From Sphaerulina vaccinii (taxonomy: Eukaryota; Ascomycota; Dothideomycetes; Mycosphaerellales; Mycosphaerellaceae), in the NCBI GenBank assembly GCA_022570795.1, contig JAKUDP010000014.1, positions 930,001 through 994,000 on the forward strand: a DNA stretch of 64,000 nt, written 5' to 3'. Position numbers and translations under genes: made by a program. Under the pieces are notes generated by a model, which was given only the letters and a program-made list of their open reading frames with translations, was not told where the DNA came from and searched no databases. Positions 44,897 through 55,444 of this stretch are shown here, piece by piece (position 1 is the stretch's first letter; every line of letters begins with the position of its first letter).

Positions 44897-46466
44897 CTAG
44901 TCTTGCCAATCCCAAACCGTTCTCAAGAACTGCGTCATATCAACACGTTTCTGCTTCATCTCTACCATCCAAGGATGTTTCGTGATATGCCAAGGTGTGG
45001 CTCTGCGGTTCGCGTCCTTTTCAAGACTAGAAGTAGACATGTCAGCACAAATGTTCATCACTAATAGCAAGATAATTGTCGACTCACCAACACTCAATAA
45101 AGTACTTGAAGTTGTCGCTCCACCTGAGCTTATTTTCCGGCTCGTCTTTCAGTTTCGGGATAGGTTGTCGCACGATATATGTAAGCAAATCAATCAGTCC
45201 AGCTCGAGGGTTCATTTCCGTGCCATCAGCAGGGAAAGGAAAGCGATGTTGTGCTACTTCCAGCAATGTGACGCCTAGACTCCATACGTCGCTGGTGATT
45301 GTATAGCTTTGTCCTGTTATGCGCTCTGGAGCCATGTAATAGCTCGTCCCGATGAAGGTATTCGCGTCGCCTTTCGTTCCGAACTCTCCACTGACACCAA
45401 AGTCGCAAAGCTTGACTTGACCTTGTCTGGTCAGTAGGATGTTGGAAGGCTTGATATCTCGATGGATGATCCGATGTCCGTGCAGGTAGGTCAATCCGTT
45501 CAGAACTCCTTCTGCCACTTTCCCGAGCACCTTTTCTCCTGTCCTGCCACCAAGCTTCTTCACTTCTCGGTATATGCTGTCGAGAGAACCACCTTCACAG
45601 AACTCCATACTGATGCCTATCGTCCCGCTCGTATCGTCCATGAAGGCACCGTAGTATTGGCAAATGTGTTCAGAGGCACAGGACTTGTTGAATGACAACT
45701 CTCGCACAATCTGTTTCTTGACATCCGGGTTGGGATCCGTCGTGATAATCTTCAGCGCAAAGATAGTCTTGCCGCCTTTGAGTATGCACCTTGTCACGGC
45801 ACCACCGGCACCTTCACCCAGACTTCCCAGTTCTACAATCCTGCCCTCTTTCTTTGCAGCTTTCCATCCTGAGTCATCGAGATCTTCCACATCCAAAGGA
45901 CGGCCTTTCTCCAAGCTGAGCTTCTCCAGATCTGGCAGACCTTGCATGCTGCCTTCTCGTTCCATGCCTACTCCGCCTGAATGTGCCGAGCTACTGCTGT
46001 ATAATGAGCCTGAAGCTGACTGGGGATCTCCATCGCTTCTCAACATTTCCACAAAGTTCAAAGCCGAGTATGATGATGTTGTCGAGACAGAGCCATTCTG
46101 CGTCGTGTTGGCACCAAAGCTATTCGTCCTACTGTGCGCCGACTCATCACTACTCCCTCCACTCGCTGACAGTCCCGGCGCTATTTGGAGAGGCGGTAGT
46201 CTCCTTCTACTCTGAGCATTCTCCTGTGGTGGTGTATGTGAAGTGCCCATGGGTGTCGCCAATGACAGCTTCGGCGGCTGAGCTCGAGTGGGGATGTGCA
46301 GTCCCAGCGGTGGGAGGGCCGGATTCTCCGACATGGGCGGTGCAGCAGCGCTGTTGACGGGTCGCTGACTCGGTGAGGCCGGTATCGCCAGACCCAGACG
46401 AGGCAGCTTGTTCCCTCGTCCCGCACCTGGAATCGGCGGACGGAGGAGAGGCGCCGGCGAGGCCAT
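44897..46466 (-). CDS. MKK1: MAP kinase kinase of the cell wall integrity pathway
   Basis: Two exons (45088-46466, 44897-45026) with a 61-nt intron give 502 residues. The ATG at 46466 (MASPAPLLRPPIPG) matches the usual start of fungal Mkk1/2; the frame extends 8 codons upstream only with GTG. A disordered Ser/Pro region covers residues 1-200. The kinase domain shows LGEGAGGAV (216-224), Lys239 in FALKI, HRDIKPSN (335-342), DFGVSGEFG (355-363) with Ser/Thr in the activation loop, GTSYYMAPER, and the tail ATPWHITKHPWM. The LGEGAGGAV loop and the DVDLDDSGW-like approach segment favour Mkk1/2 over Pbs2 and Ste7. It would act between Bck1 and Slt2/Mpk1 at the cell cortex and cytosol. Confidence 0.92.
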
Positions 46467-47483
46467 GTTGGAGTGCGTGTTGTCCGCCACGATGGGCGAC
46501 TGCTATATGGTGGACAGCCTTATGAAGAAGGAGACAGCCGTCTTATGTGTAGCAGACGGCCTTCGGTGATCTGATGCAGTTCCCCGTCTCGTTTCGTCTT
46601 GTCTCGCTTGTCTCGTCTTGGGAGCTGACGTCGGCGCTGAAACGGGTCCAGTCTCGAGTGTAGTAGTCGTGTGTGTGTGACACCGTGATGCAGAGTCCAG
46701 ATAGGAGAGGAGAGAAGAGAGGTGGGTCGGTCGGTGAAGCGGGTTGTCGTTGGAGGGAAGTGGAGAGAATGTTGCTGTCTGTGTTTCTGTCTGCCTTCTC
46801 TCATGCAAGCAAGCAAGCGGGCAGATGAGATGAACCCAAGACCGAGAGACGAGACGAGACCCTGCTGATCACGCCTTACTAGAAGCTAGTCGAACCAGCG
46901 GGACAAGCAACTCTTCTTCACAATACAGTACTGATACCACAATAATAATAGTGGTGTGGAGGAGGAGAAGGTGAGAGAACGGCAGACAAGATGGTGAGAA
47001 TACTCGTGTCCTCGTCGTCTCTGATGTGTAACATGTTGGAGCGACTCTAACCAATCGCCGCCTGCAAACTAGGCGCCGTCTGACGATGCTGGGTCCAATC
47101 CTGTCCTGAAACAGAGCAGACAGACCGCCGTCCGCCAGATGAGCTGAGAAGGATGAGATCAGATCAGCAGGAGACCACGAAAATCCTGCCTGACAGTCCG
47201 CGAACCTCGTTGCTGCTTTCGATGTTGTCGATGTGCTGCACTGGGAGAAGAGAACCACCATCCCCGGCTGACGCTGCCGAATTCTATGCTCGAGAGTGGA
47301 CTGGTGGAATTCTCCGACCTCATAGCTTGGCTACAGATCTGTTCAGGAACATAGCGGGTGCGAGAGCGATGTGGTGGAGGAAGTAGGTCGGTAATCGCGG
47401 TAGGATGTTCTGTTTCAGAAGAAGCGGCATAGTCATCTATTTCACTACACATCTGCTGAACGTTGATTACAGATCTACAGCAT
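46467..47483. other. Upstream region of MKK1
   Basis: About 1 kb with TCTCGTCTCG-type and GTGTGTGTG short runs near 46590-46680, probably part of a long MKK1 leader. Open frames of up to 130 codons exist but have no conserved character. Confidence 0.4.
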
Positions 47484-49107
47484 TCAATGCGATGATGTTA
47501 CTGCTCCATGACAAGCCTGCGCCCACGTATCAATCAGCTTACGCATATGTGACCTCGTCTCATACAAGCTAGCACTATCCCATATCTCCACCTCCCTCGA
47601 ACACCAGTGCTCAGAATGCTGTGGCTCCTCTGTCTGCTCATCTGCACCACCAAGCTCGTCCTCAAGAACCTCCAGCCAGTCTGAAACTTTCATCCACGAA
47701 GACGTCGAAATGCCCCGTGGTTGGTGGACCTGTCCACTCGCTGAGGTCAGAGCCAGAACCACAATAGCCATCTGCAGCATGATCCTGATATCCTTGAGAC
47801 CAGTATGTATCGGGTGCGAATTCTGACCTTACCCCAATGATATCGACCTTGGCTTCGATGGCCGCTTTCCTGGCTGTGCGAAGATTGTTTTCCGCCTCGA
47901 TCAGCTCGTGAGTGATCTCCTGGTTGCGTAAGTACCATGTCTTGTCGAAGGCTTCCTTATCCATTTGGGTCCCTTCCAAGTGATGTTGTTGATACTTTTC
48001 TTGCTTGTCTTGCCATTGCTCCTTCTCCTTGTTGTCGAAGAAATACTTGGCCTGAGCGAGCTTATCACTAGCTTCACGTAGTGCTTGTCTGGCGTTCATG
48101 GCAAGCTGCTCCTCGTGTGTAGGTGTGAGTGGCCTGGTCATCAACATATCTCGACTGGTATCGATGGGTTCTTGCGGAGTGGCAGCGGTGTGGTCATCCG
48201 AATCGTGGTACCTGGCGCAGAACTTCTGAAATTCCTCCTGGAGCTCGAGACGTTGTACTGGGAGCTCTTCGCCATCTGGCAGCTCTACCAGAGCAGCTGC
48301 TGTATAGGCCTCTTCCAGATACACAGAAACAGCTGCTTCCATTTCTCGAAGCGCGTCGGCCTTCCCTTCCAACTTGTTCTGATCTTGAGCTGCCCTCTCG
48401 TCTAAGTCGCCAAGCATCTCCTCCATGATGTGCAGCTCTTTCGTGAGCTTAGCTATATGCTCCTCATCTCTTTCTTCTGTTTCGTCGGGGAAGTCGGTGT
48501 CTCCGCTAATCTTGAATTCATGGCTGGCGATCTCAATTTGAAGAGTTCCTCGAAAGCTGGTGTACTCGCTCGCCTGCTCAAGGACCTGGCGCTCAACCTT
48601 GTTATAGTCCCTCCACTGTTTGATGGCAGCTTTGATATCCTGTGACATCTCCCAAGTCACCAGCATTGCAGCTGCTATGGGATGCGCACCGTCATCGGCA
48701 GTAACGAAACGGCAGGGACCGTCAGTATAGTCCCCCCGAAGTTCCTCGGGCAGAAAGGCGATGTATTTCTGGTCTCGCAGGACCTGTTCTGCATTGTACC
48801 TGTCGCGTATTTCTTCATCTGACTCCTCGCCGGAGTACGACTCCCCTTCACCATCGTGCTCGTGAGTCCCGGGGCGGTTATCGTGCGTCTCCTCGTCTGG
48901 GGTATCGTGGATGTCGTCCACCTCGTGGGTACTGTCTAGACGCGCTTCAGGAGGGCTCTGCACAGCTGCATCTGCAGGGTGTGCATCACGAAGACTGCTC
49001 GCAGATGTTCCTGCCTCAGTTCCTGTACTCAGACCTGCTCTGGGAGCACTCCGAAGAAAGCGAGGTAGGATGTTCCTCTCAATGATTTTGCCGCGAAGCC
49101 TATGCAA
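47484..49107 (-). CDS. Coiled-coil protein of unknown function (5' end unresolved)
   Basis: Two exons, 47833 to about 49107 and 47484-47729, joined across a 103-nt intron (GTAAGG...GGACAG with a CTGAC branch site). Splicing links KVDIIG to VHQPRGIS and a second coding-like stretch (SDWLEVLEDELGGADEQ) to a stop at 47484. About 500 residues. After a Ser/Glu/Asp-rich part come long charged helices from about residue 150 to 430, with heptad-like patterns (EEHIAKLTKELHIMEEML, EKEQWQDKQEKYQQHH). I do not recognise a family. The first frame opens with TTG after a stop, and no in-frame ATG precedes the coding part, so a 5' exon is missing; TGCATAG at 49100-49106 could be its acceptor. Confidence 0.62.
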
Positions 49108-49516
49108 GGATGATGGCTATGTCCTACATCGGCATTGTGAGAAATGGCCAGCGTGCTGGTATACTGCTAGATCCTCAATAACATGGACCTGGCTGGAAAC
49201 TTTCTAGAAAATGGCACTCAGAGAGGAGCTTGCAGGTGTGTAGATCCATAGTCTCGGTGGTCTCGCGATTCGCGAGACCTACTAAGACAAAGAAAACGCC
49301 AATGCTGTTTTGAGAAATCTGCAGGTTGCTTTGTCCACATTGATCAAATGGCAGCTTTCGAGGTTTTATTGACGGATGCGGCCAACAGGCTGGTTCGTCA
49401 AAGAGCATGAAGCATGATGCATTTTGCCTGTGATGTAGAAGTGTTCATGCGAGACACATCGTCGAGATTCGGTCCACTTGCAGAACTTTGATCGACAGGA
49501 CTCAAAGTACGTCAAA
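49106..49516. promoter_or_regulatory. Divergent region, coiled-coil gene / DUF6590-like gene
   Basis: About 410 bp that should hold the missing first exon of the coiled-coil gene. It contains a perfect 21-bp TCTCGCGA palindrome (listed separately). Confidence 0.4.
49259..49279. promoter_or_regulatory. Perfect 21-bp inverted repeat with TCTCGCGA core
   Basis: Arms GGTCTCGCGA and TCGCGAGACC are perfect complements around one central T. TCTCGCGA-type palindromes are known promoter elements in eukaryotes. It sits between two divergent genes, about 240 bp before the downstream ATG. Confidence 0.5.
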
Positions 49517-50581
49517 ATGGTCCAACAAGCCGGGCCGGCTGTCGCAGTGCCTTCGATATCAGCATTGCGCGCGGCTGCCAAAGCAAAGTCTCAAGTCCAG
49601 TTCGCTCCAGATCCGCATCCGCGGCAGCTAGCAGTGCCAACGTCAGGCACGCCAGGCCCCCTGAACGCAACGCAGAAGAATGTCGTGGTCGCTCCCCCTC
49701 AGGTTCCAAGCGTTCAGATCCCAGGAATCGAAGCTATCACTGCCGGTGTGGCGCGTATCGATATACCTGGTCGTCTTGTCCCGTCTCTAGCGCCAGCACC
49801 ATATTATGCGAGTGTGCAAACGCGCTTTGTTACCTCGCAGCATCCCAACGATATAATCGTGTTTGGCAATAACAAACATGCCCAGGCGAAGAATGGCTGG
49901 TTTGATAATGGCGTGTGCTCTAAGTCGCCATACACGATAACTCACTTCAGGCAAGGTGACGTAATCTCGGCTCCATACCACGTCGCGAATCTCGATGCAA
50001 ATATCGACGTAAAGCAAAAGGAGCTCCAGCTCACTGCCCATGGACCAGTCTTTTCGAAGCGCCGAATGATGATCGTACTGTGGAAGGCACCTGAAGCAAT
50101 GTTCTGCCTACCATTGTTCTCGTACCAGGGCGTGGGTATCGCGAAGAAAGACACACATCAGGGAGCACTGGCCGACTTCGTTTGCGTCTTCAACTGGCAC
50201 GATAGAGTGAGGCTCTAATCCAACGGCAAGAAGACGGGTCCACACAAACCGCTGCTGTTTCTGCACAGGCACACGAATAGTGCTGGCCTTGGTGAAGCAA
50301 CGGTCTGCCCGCTCATTGGAGGCCATCTCGTACAGTACAACGAGGATATCGGTATGGTGGGTCGAATCACAAAAGCCAGCTACAAGGCGCTGTTTATCGC
50401 CTGGACAGCCAGAAACCAGCTATGCTGGCAAGAGAAGAACGTTCCATGGCCAGAAGAGGGTGAGCATGATTCGAGAGATGCCAAACTGAATGCAGGACCC
50501 AGATCGCGCTTTGGAGGTCTGTCGCGCGCGCCTTCGCAGTATGCGCCTTCGCAATATACGAATTCGCAATATAGGAGATAG
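49517..50581 (+). CDS. DUF6590-like protein interrupted by an in-frame stop or a cryptic intron
   Basis: From ATG at 49517 (MVQQAGPAVAV) 233 codons run to TAA at 50216-50218, and the same frame continues open to 50581. Both parts look coding: before the stop, HPNDIIVFGNNKHAQ, VFSKRRMMIVLWKAPEAMF and LPLFSYQGVG; after it, KPLLFLHRHTN, YNEDIGMVGRITKASYKALF and a APSQYAPSQYTNSQY tail. Strands of this kind followed by a lone aromatic-rich domain recall fungal DUF6590. A 51-nt in-frame intron from a weak GTTTGC donor (50180) to AG at 50230, with CTAAT as branch site, could remove the stop, but it would cut out the conserved FVCVFNW strand. Otherwise the gene is truncated. The domain name is tentative. 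Confidence 0.5.
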
Positions 50582-51557
50582 AAACCTGGGCGGGAGCAAT
50601 CTTGCTTGCGTATGAGTTTGTACCTAAATACAAGACATCAGTATTGCTATGACCAGCTCCGCGTTGTCCATCGTGAAGTAGATGCACGTGTATCCATGAT
50701 CAGCCTCGATCAGCACTCGATGGTGTTGATACATCCGACCTTATTGACCGTATACTGGCTTTCTCTGTAGTGCCTCATGCCCAGAGAGCTACCAGTATCT
50801 GTCTCCGTGCCGGCCTGCGCCGATTTCGCGATCTATGCAGTAGACTTTGTCCGTATTCTGGTCTCAATCGAGCTACAGAAGGTGCCAGATTGAATCACGT
50901 CCATTTGCACTTCGAGGACGACTCTATTGCCCTTGTCGCTCCTCATGGTCATTGCAGCCAGATGCGACTGGCAAATCACTCGTGAGCGAAATTATTACGC
51001 GCGCGTGTTTGCGTTACAGCTTGTTGCGGTCGAGGTTCGTATACCGTGTCGAAGGAGAAGTGGCAGTGGTAGAGTATGTGGTCTTTCTCTTCCATGATTG
51101 CCATTTCAGCAGATGGGTGCACACACAGAGAGGAAAGAAGCGGACCTTGGGAGGACGACCTCCGAAGCCATGACCACTTAACGATCTGAGCTTCCAACAA
51201 CAACCACAATTCCAACTTTCCTTCATCATCAAGACCTCTGTGCAACGATATGAGCAGCTGATGTACCACCATCATACCGATATAGGTAGGAGCTGTCTTG
51301 GTGCGGAAGTCTGATTGAACATGGCCAATGATACTGAAGCACAACCGAGCTGATCATCCGCCAAGTACAACTTCTCTGCCACGCTGCACCACGTTCACTC
51401 GAGACAGGATAACACTCTTCGCCACGATGTAACTATGGCGATCTTTCAGTGGAGTGGGCGATTTCCCTCCTTGAGGACAAGCAAGATATAAAGAATGCAA
51501 GCTTGAACTGAAATGCTCTACCTCAACCACTACCGATCAACTACAGCAGCAGGCGAC
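50582..51557. other. Intergenic region, DUF6590-like gene / GH24 lysozyme
   Basis: Nearly 1 kb. Frames of up to 120 codons on both strands lack conserved character. A TATA box for the lysozyme gene lies at its end. Confidence 0.4.
51487..51493 (+). promoter_or_regulatory. TATA box of the GH24 lysozyme gene
   Basis: TATAAAG, 71 bp before the ATG at 51558. It also argues against the upstream in-frame ATG at 51513, which would lie only 20 bp from the TATA box. Confidence 0.5.
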
Positions 51558-52427
51558 ATGTTTCCGACCAAGACTTTGCTCGCATCCGCAGTACTGCTGT
51601 GCATCGGCACCTCCTCAGCACAATATCAGTATGGGACATGCACAGCCAATGGCCAAAATGGAGTCTGCATTTCCACAGGCTCTTGTGATGGCACAGCGAC
51701 AGCCGGGTTATGTCCTGGTCCCTCAGATATCCAATGTTGCACGTATGGACGCTGCTCGAGAAGCGGAGTAGCTGGTACCTGCGAGAGTGCCTCGACATGT
51801 TCAGGAACCAGGTAGGCGAAGCATATTGCGAAAGTCTTCCCAGTTTGCATGGTTGACATCATGAACAGATACTCTGGCTTGTGTCCAGGCAGTTCTGATA
51901 TCCAGTGTTGTATCAGAAGCGGAAGTGGTGGTGGAGGACGCTGCCCTCCTTCAGTTCAGCCAACCATTATCGACTTCATAAAGAGCTTCGAGGGCTTCTC
52001 TGCTACACCCTACAAAGATGTCGCAGGCTATCCTACCGTGGGCTACGGACATCTGTGTTCGACATCTGGATGCACAGAGCTTGGTTATACTTACCCGATT
52101 ACACAAGCACAAGGCGAAGAGCTATTAGCGTCTGATGTCCAACAGTTCGAAGTATGCTTGGGAAATGCAGTGTCAGCAGTGCGTCTCAACGTCAACCAGT
52201 ACGGTGCCCTGGTGTCGTGGTCCTTCAACGTCGGTTGCGGAAACATGCAATCGTCTACTCTCGTCAAGAGGCTCAACGCTGGCGAGGACCCAAATACTGT
52301 GGCAGCTCAAGAGTTGCCTAAATGGAACAAGGCGGGCGGACAGGTGGTTTCTGGCTTGACGAGACGTCGTAAAGAAGAGGTTCAACTCTTCCAAACATCG
52401 ACCAGCACTGGCGCACTACCTTGCTAG
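51558..52427 (+). CDS. Secreted GH24 (T4/phage-type) lysozyme with Cys-rich N-terminal repeats
   Basis: Two exons (51558-51811, 51869-52427) give 270 residues. A signal peptide (residues 1-21, cut after SSA) is followed by two Cys-rich units, each ending in a near-identical GLCPG-SDIQCC motif (about 50-61 and 88-99), and a Gly-rich linker. The catalytic domain starts at about 113. SFEGF, YKDVAGYPTVGYGH align with the T4 lysozyme active site: Glu126, Asp135 and Thr141 keep the +9 and +6 spacing of Glu11, Asp20 and Thr26. Later segments VRLNVNQYGALVSWSFNVGCGN and GLTRRRKEE match GH24. The enzyme should cleave bacterial peptidoglycan outside the cell. Bacterial or phage ancestry with an acquired fungal intron is likely. 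Confidence 0.9.
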
Positions 52428-53012
52428 ACAACATAGCGATCAGAACCGTGTCTTTCGTCAGCACAACCTTTCCACACAGCTCAAGCAGGATCTAGACGCG
52501 TGTGTGTCCGTGATCTTGTGCGTCGCGGCCAGGCAACGAGGTTGAGACCTGCGAGTCACGTTGAGGTGCGGTAGCAAGCAGCGTGCAGTACACACAAGAA
52601 CATGTGAAGAGTTGTGCAGCCAAAACATGGCATCACAGTGACGCCAGATCGTTCGTGGAACAGCCAGATTCAAGAAGTGTGCAAAAGCACCATGCAGGCA
52701 TCGTTCGCAGAAGTGTCTGCTGATAGCTTCAGTTCGCTATGCCAGCCAATCACCCAAGCTTGAACATGGAGAAGTACACGATTTTCCAGATATCGTCCAC
52801 ATGGAGCCGCATACTGACGTAGCGCAATGCCTGGTAGTTGTGGGCACATGCAGTTTTGTCAGTACAACGTGAGAAGTGATGCCATACTTTCCAAGCTGTG
52901 ATGCGTTGGAGGGCATATAATAACACGCTGCCCAGTTCTCTAGACGTGCTTCAATCCTCAAACCACCACGAACACAACGAGCCTTACCAGAATCACTCAA
53001 ACAATCGCAAAC
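52428..53012. promoter_or_regulatory. Upstream region of the HSP9/12-type gene
   Basis: About 585 bp. A TATA box (TATAATA, 52916-52922) lies 97 bp before the ATG of the stress-protein gene. No coding frame supported. Confidence 0.45.
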
Positions 53013-53351
53013 ATGTCCGACGCACTTCGCCAAGATACCTCTGACAAGGCTACATCTGCCCTGAAGCCAGATAGCCAGAAGTCCACTCTGGAGACGATCG
53101 GAGACAAGGTGAAGGGTGCCGGTGACTCTGCTGCAGGCACTGTCCAGCCAGGTGAGAGACTCGCACCATATTAATGCTGTGTACACTTTCTAATGCAGGT
53201 ATAGAGGAGTCCAAGTCGGCGACCCAGAAGGCCTCGGACGGCACTGCAAGCACCACTGACCAGATCAAGAACACGGTCGGACTTGGTGGCAGTAAGTCAA
53301 TATAACTCTCGCGATAGGCCAGGCTATGACTGACTTCAACCCGCAGAGTAG
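53013..53351 (+). CDS. Small HSP9/HSP12-family stress protein
   Basis: Three exons (53013-53151, 53199-53291, 53347-53351) give 78 residues: MSDALRQDTSDKATSALKP, DSQKSTLETIGDKVKGAGD, VQPGIEESKSATQKASDG and KNTVGLGGK. It is hydrophilic, Lys/Ser/Thr/Asp-rich and without Cys, like yeast Hsp12 and fission yeast Hsp9, which fold on membranes under stress. The last exon is only 5 nt (AG-TAG) after an intron with GTAAGT and GCAG borders. If that intron is kept, the protein ends GGSKSI instead, so the last residues are uncertain. Too small and too spliced for simple frame scans. Confidence 0.82.
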
Positions 53352-53842
53352 GATAAGACTCGAAAGAGGAATGGCTCGCGGCTGTCTTTGAGTGAGGAGG
53401 ATCTGAGGAGGGAGCCGTCGGCGATGAAGTTATGATGATCCATCTTGCTTGATGAAGTAACGAAGTTCAGTGTCGTGTAGCAGTATGAGACGCACAGAAT
53501 GTAATCATGCCGTTGTTGTGTACTTTCTGTCGCTCTGCCAAGTCTGAGTACACCATGCCTGCTCTCCTGTTGTTGATTAACATTGCGTTGTATACCAGCG
53601 AACCACTGAGTCGCAGGAATGAGTTGATCGTAGGTAAAGTCGTGGAGTGAAGTGAAGTGGTGTGGTGGAGATTGACTTTCTGGTCTGTGTTGGATCAACT
53701 CTTCCAGCCAACCTCCGACTTCGCCCGAATTATTCGAGAATCTTCAAGGTCCATCGAACAACCAGCCAGTTCACCATTTGCGTCTCACAGTCATCAGTCC
53801 CTCAGGCATATCTCATCCTCCTGGTATTCTCATCTATCTCAT
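53352..53842. promoter_or_regulatory. Upstream region of fumarase
   Basis: 3' flank of the stress-protein gene and upstream region of FUM1. The fumarase frame is open upstream to 53657 but has no conserved character there. Nothing else seen. Confidence 0.4.
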
Positions 53843-55444
53843 ATGTCAGCCATGTTCCGAAGCGTGCTTCCACGTGCATCTCCCACAGCCAATGCACTAC
53901 CACGAAAGGTCCCCGCAAGAAGAAGCTTAAGCTCCTCGGTGTATGGCACATGTCGACCCAACAACTCCCTCCTCGCATCGTCCTCCGTCTCTTCTGCCTC
54001 TCTTCGAAAACCGCAATCGATGCGCACATTCGCCACCACCGCCAGGATGGGACGCATTGAAAGTGATGCCTTCGGCGAGCTCGAAGTGCCCGATGACAAG
54101 TACTGGGGAGCGCAGACACAGCGTTCGCTCGGCAACTTCAAGATCAATCAGCCACAAGATCGTATGCCACCGCCAATTGTGCGGGCCTTTGGTGTACTTA
54201 AGGGTGCTGCGGCAACGGTCAACATGAAGTTTGGCTTGGATCCAAAGCTGGGCAAAGCCATTCAGCAAGCTGCTAGCGAAGTGGCATCGTTAAAGCTGGA
54301 AGATCACTTTCCACTGGTCGTATGGCAGACTGGATCTGGTACGCAATCGAATATGAACGCCAACGAAGTCATCTCAAATCGAGCTATCGAGATTCTGGGT
54401 GGCAAGATGGGAAGCAAGAAGCCTGTGCACCCCAACGACCATGTGAACATGTCCGCATCGTCCAACGACACTTTCCCAACTGTCATGCACATCGCAGCAG
54501 TGCTGGATTTTGAAGAATCGCTGTTGCCAGCGTTGAAGAACTTGAAGGAGGCTCTAGCGAACAAGGCGGCACAATTTGATCAGATCATCAAGATCGGACG
54601 AACGCATTTACAGGATGCCACTCCTCTGACTCTCGGCCAAGAGTTCTCAGGATATGTCACTCAGCTTGAGTATGGTATTGCACGAGTAGAGTCTTCTCTC
54701 CCACGTCTCAGACTGCTGGCACAGGGAGGTACTGCCGTCGGTACCGGGTTGAACACCTTCGAGGGCTTTGCTGAGGACATTGCTGCCGAGGTGACGAAGC
54801 TCACTGGACACCAGTTCTACACTGCACCAAACAAGTTCGAAGCCCTTGCCGCACACGACGCCATCGTGGAAGCTCATGGCCAACTCAACACACTCGCCAC
54901 ATCACTCTTCAAGATCGCTCAAGACATTCGATTCCTCGGTTCAGGTCCACGTTGCGGTCTTGGTGAGCTGAACCTACCAGAGAACGAGCCAGGATCTTCA
55001 ATCATGCCGGGCAAGGTCAACCCAACACAATGTGAGAGCTTGACTATGCTGTGCTGTCAGGTATTCGGCAACCAGGCCGCCACCACGTTCGCCGGCTCAC
55101 AAGGAAACTTCGAGCTGAACGTTTTCAAGCCAGTGATGATTCGCAACTTGCTTCACTCTTCGCGTCTACTTGCGGATGGCATGAACAGCTTCCGCGAGCA
55201 CTTGGTACTTGGCCTCGAGGCGAACGAGGAGAGAATCTCCACCATTATGAAGGAGAGTTTGATGTTGGTGACCTGCTTGAACCCAGTCATAGGTTACGAT
55301 ATGGCGTCTAAGGTCGCCAAGAATGCCCACAAGAAGGGTATCTCACTCAAGGAAAGCGCCATGGAATTGAAAGCACTTTCCGAGGAGAAGTTTGACGAAG
55401 TCGTTCGACCAGAACTTATGATTGCACCCAAGGCGAAGAAATAG
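53843..55444 (+). CDS. FUM1: Fumarate hydratase, class II, mitochondrial
   Basis: A single exon of 533 residues. The N-terminus (about 1-70) is rich in Arg, Ser and Ala and lacks acidic residues, as for a mitochondrial presequence, ending near FATTARMGRIESD. The mature part has DKYWGAQTQRSLGNF, the SSNDTFPTVMH region (conserved Ser-Ser-Asn-Asp), GRTHLQDATPLTLGQEFSGY with the His of the active site, and the GSSIMPGKVNP signature at 384-394. It converts fumarate to malate in the TCA cycle; single fungal genes usually serve both mitochondria and cytosol. ATG 53843 (MSAMFRS) and ATG 53852 (MFRSVLP) are both possible starts. Confidence 0.95.
   Translation: MSAMFRSVLPRASPTANALPRKVPARRSLSSSVYGTCRPNNSLLASSSVSSASLRKPQSMRTFATTARMGRIESDAFGELEVPDDKYWGAQTQRSLGNFKINQPQDRMPPPIVRAFGVLKGAAATVNMKFGLDPKLGKAIQQAASEVASLKLEDHFPLVVWQTGSGTQSNMNANEVISNRAIEILGGKMGSKKPVHPNDHVNMSASSNDTFPTVMHIAAVLDFEESLLPALKNLKEALANKAAQFDQIIKIGRTHLQDATPLTLGQEFSGYVTQLEYGIARVESSLPRLRLLAQGGTAVGTGLNTFEGFAEDIAAEVTKLTGHQFYTAPNKFEALAAHDAIVEAHGQLNTLATSLFKIAQDIRFLGSGPRCGLGELNLPENEPGSSIMPGKVNPTQCESLTMLCCQVFGNQAATTFAGSQGNFELNVFKPVMIRNLLHSSRLLADGMNSFREHLVLGLEANEERISTIMKESLMLVTCLNPVIGYDMASKVAKNAHKKGISLKESAMELKALSEEKFDEVVRPELMIAPKAKK

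Noticed and set aside
46869..47261. 130-codon minus-strand frame upstream of MKK1
   Set aside because: Low-complexity hydrophobic and Arg/Ser runs, no homology I can see; more likely leader or intergenic DNA.
51014..51344. Minus-strand frames before the lysozyme gene
   Set aside because: Short, Trp/Cys/Leu-rich and without conserved motifs or splice support.
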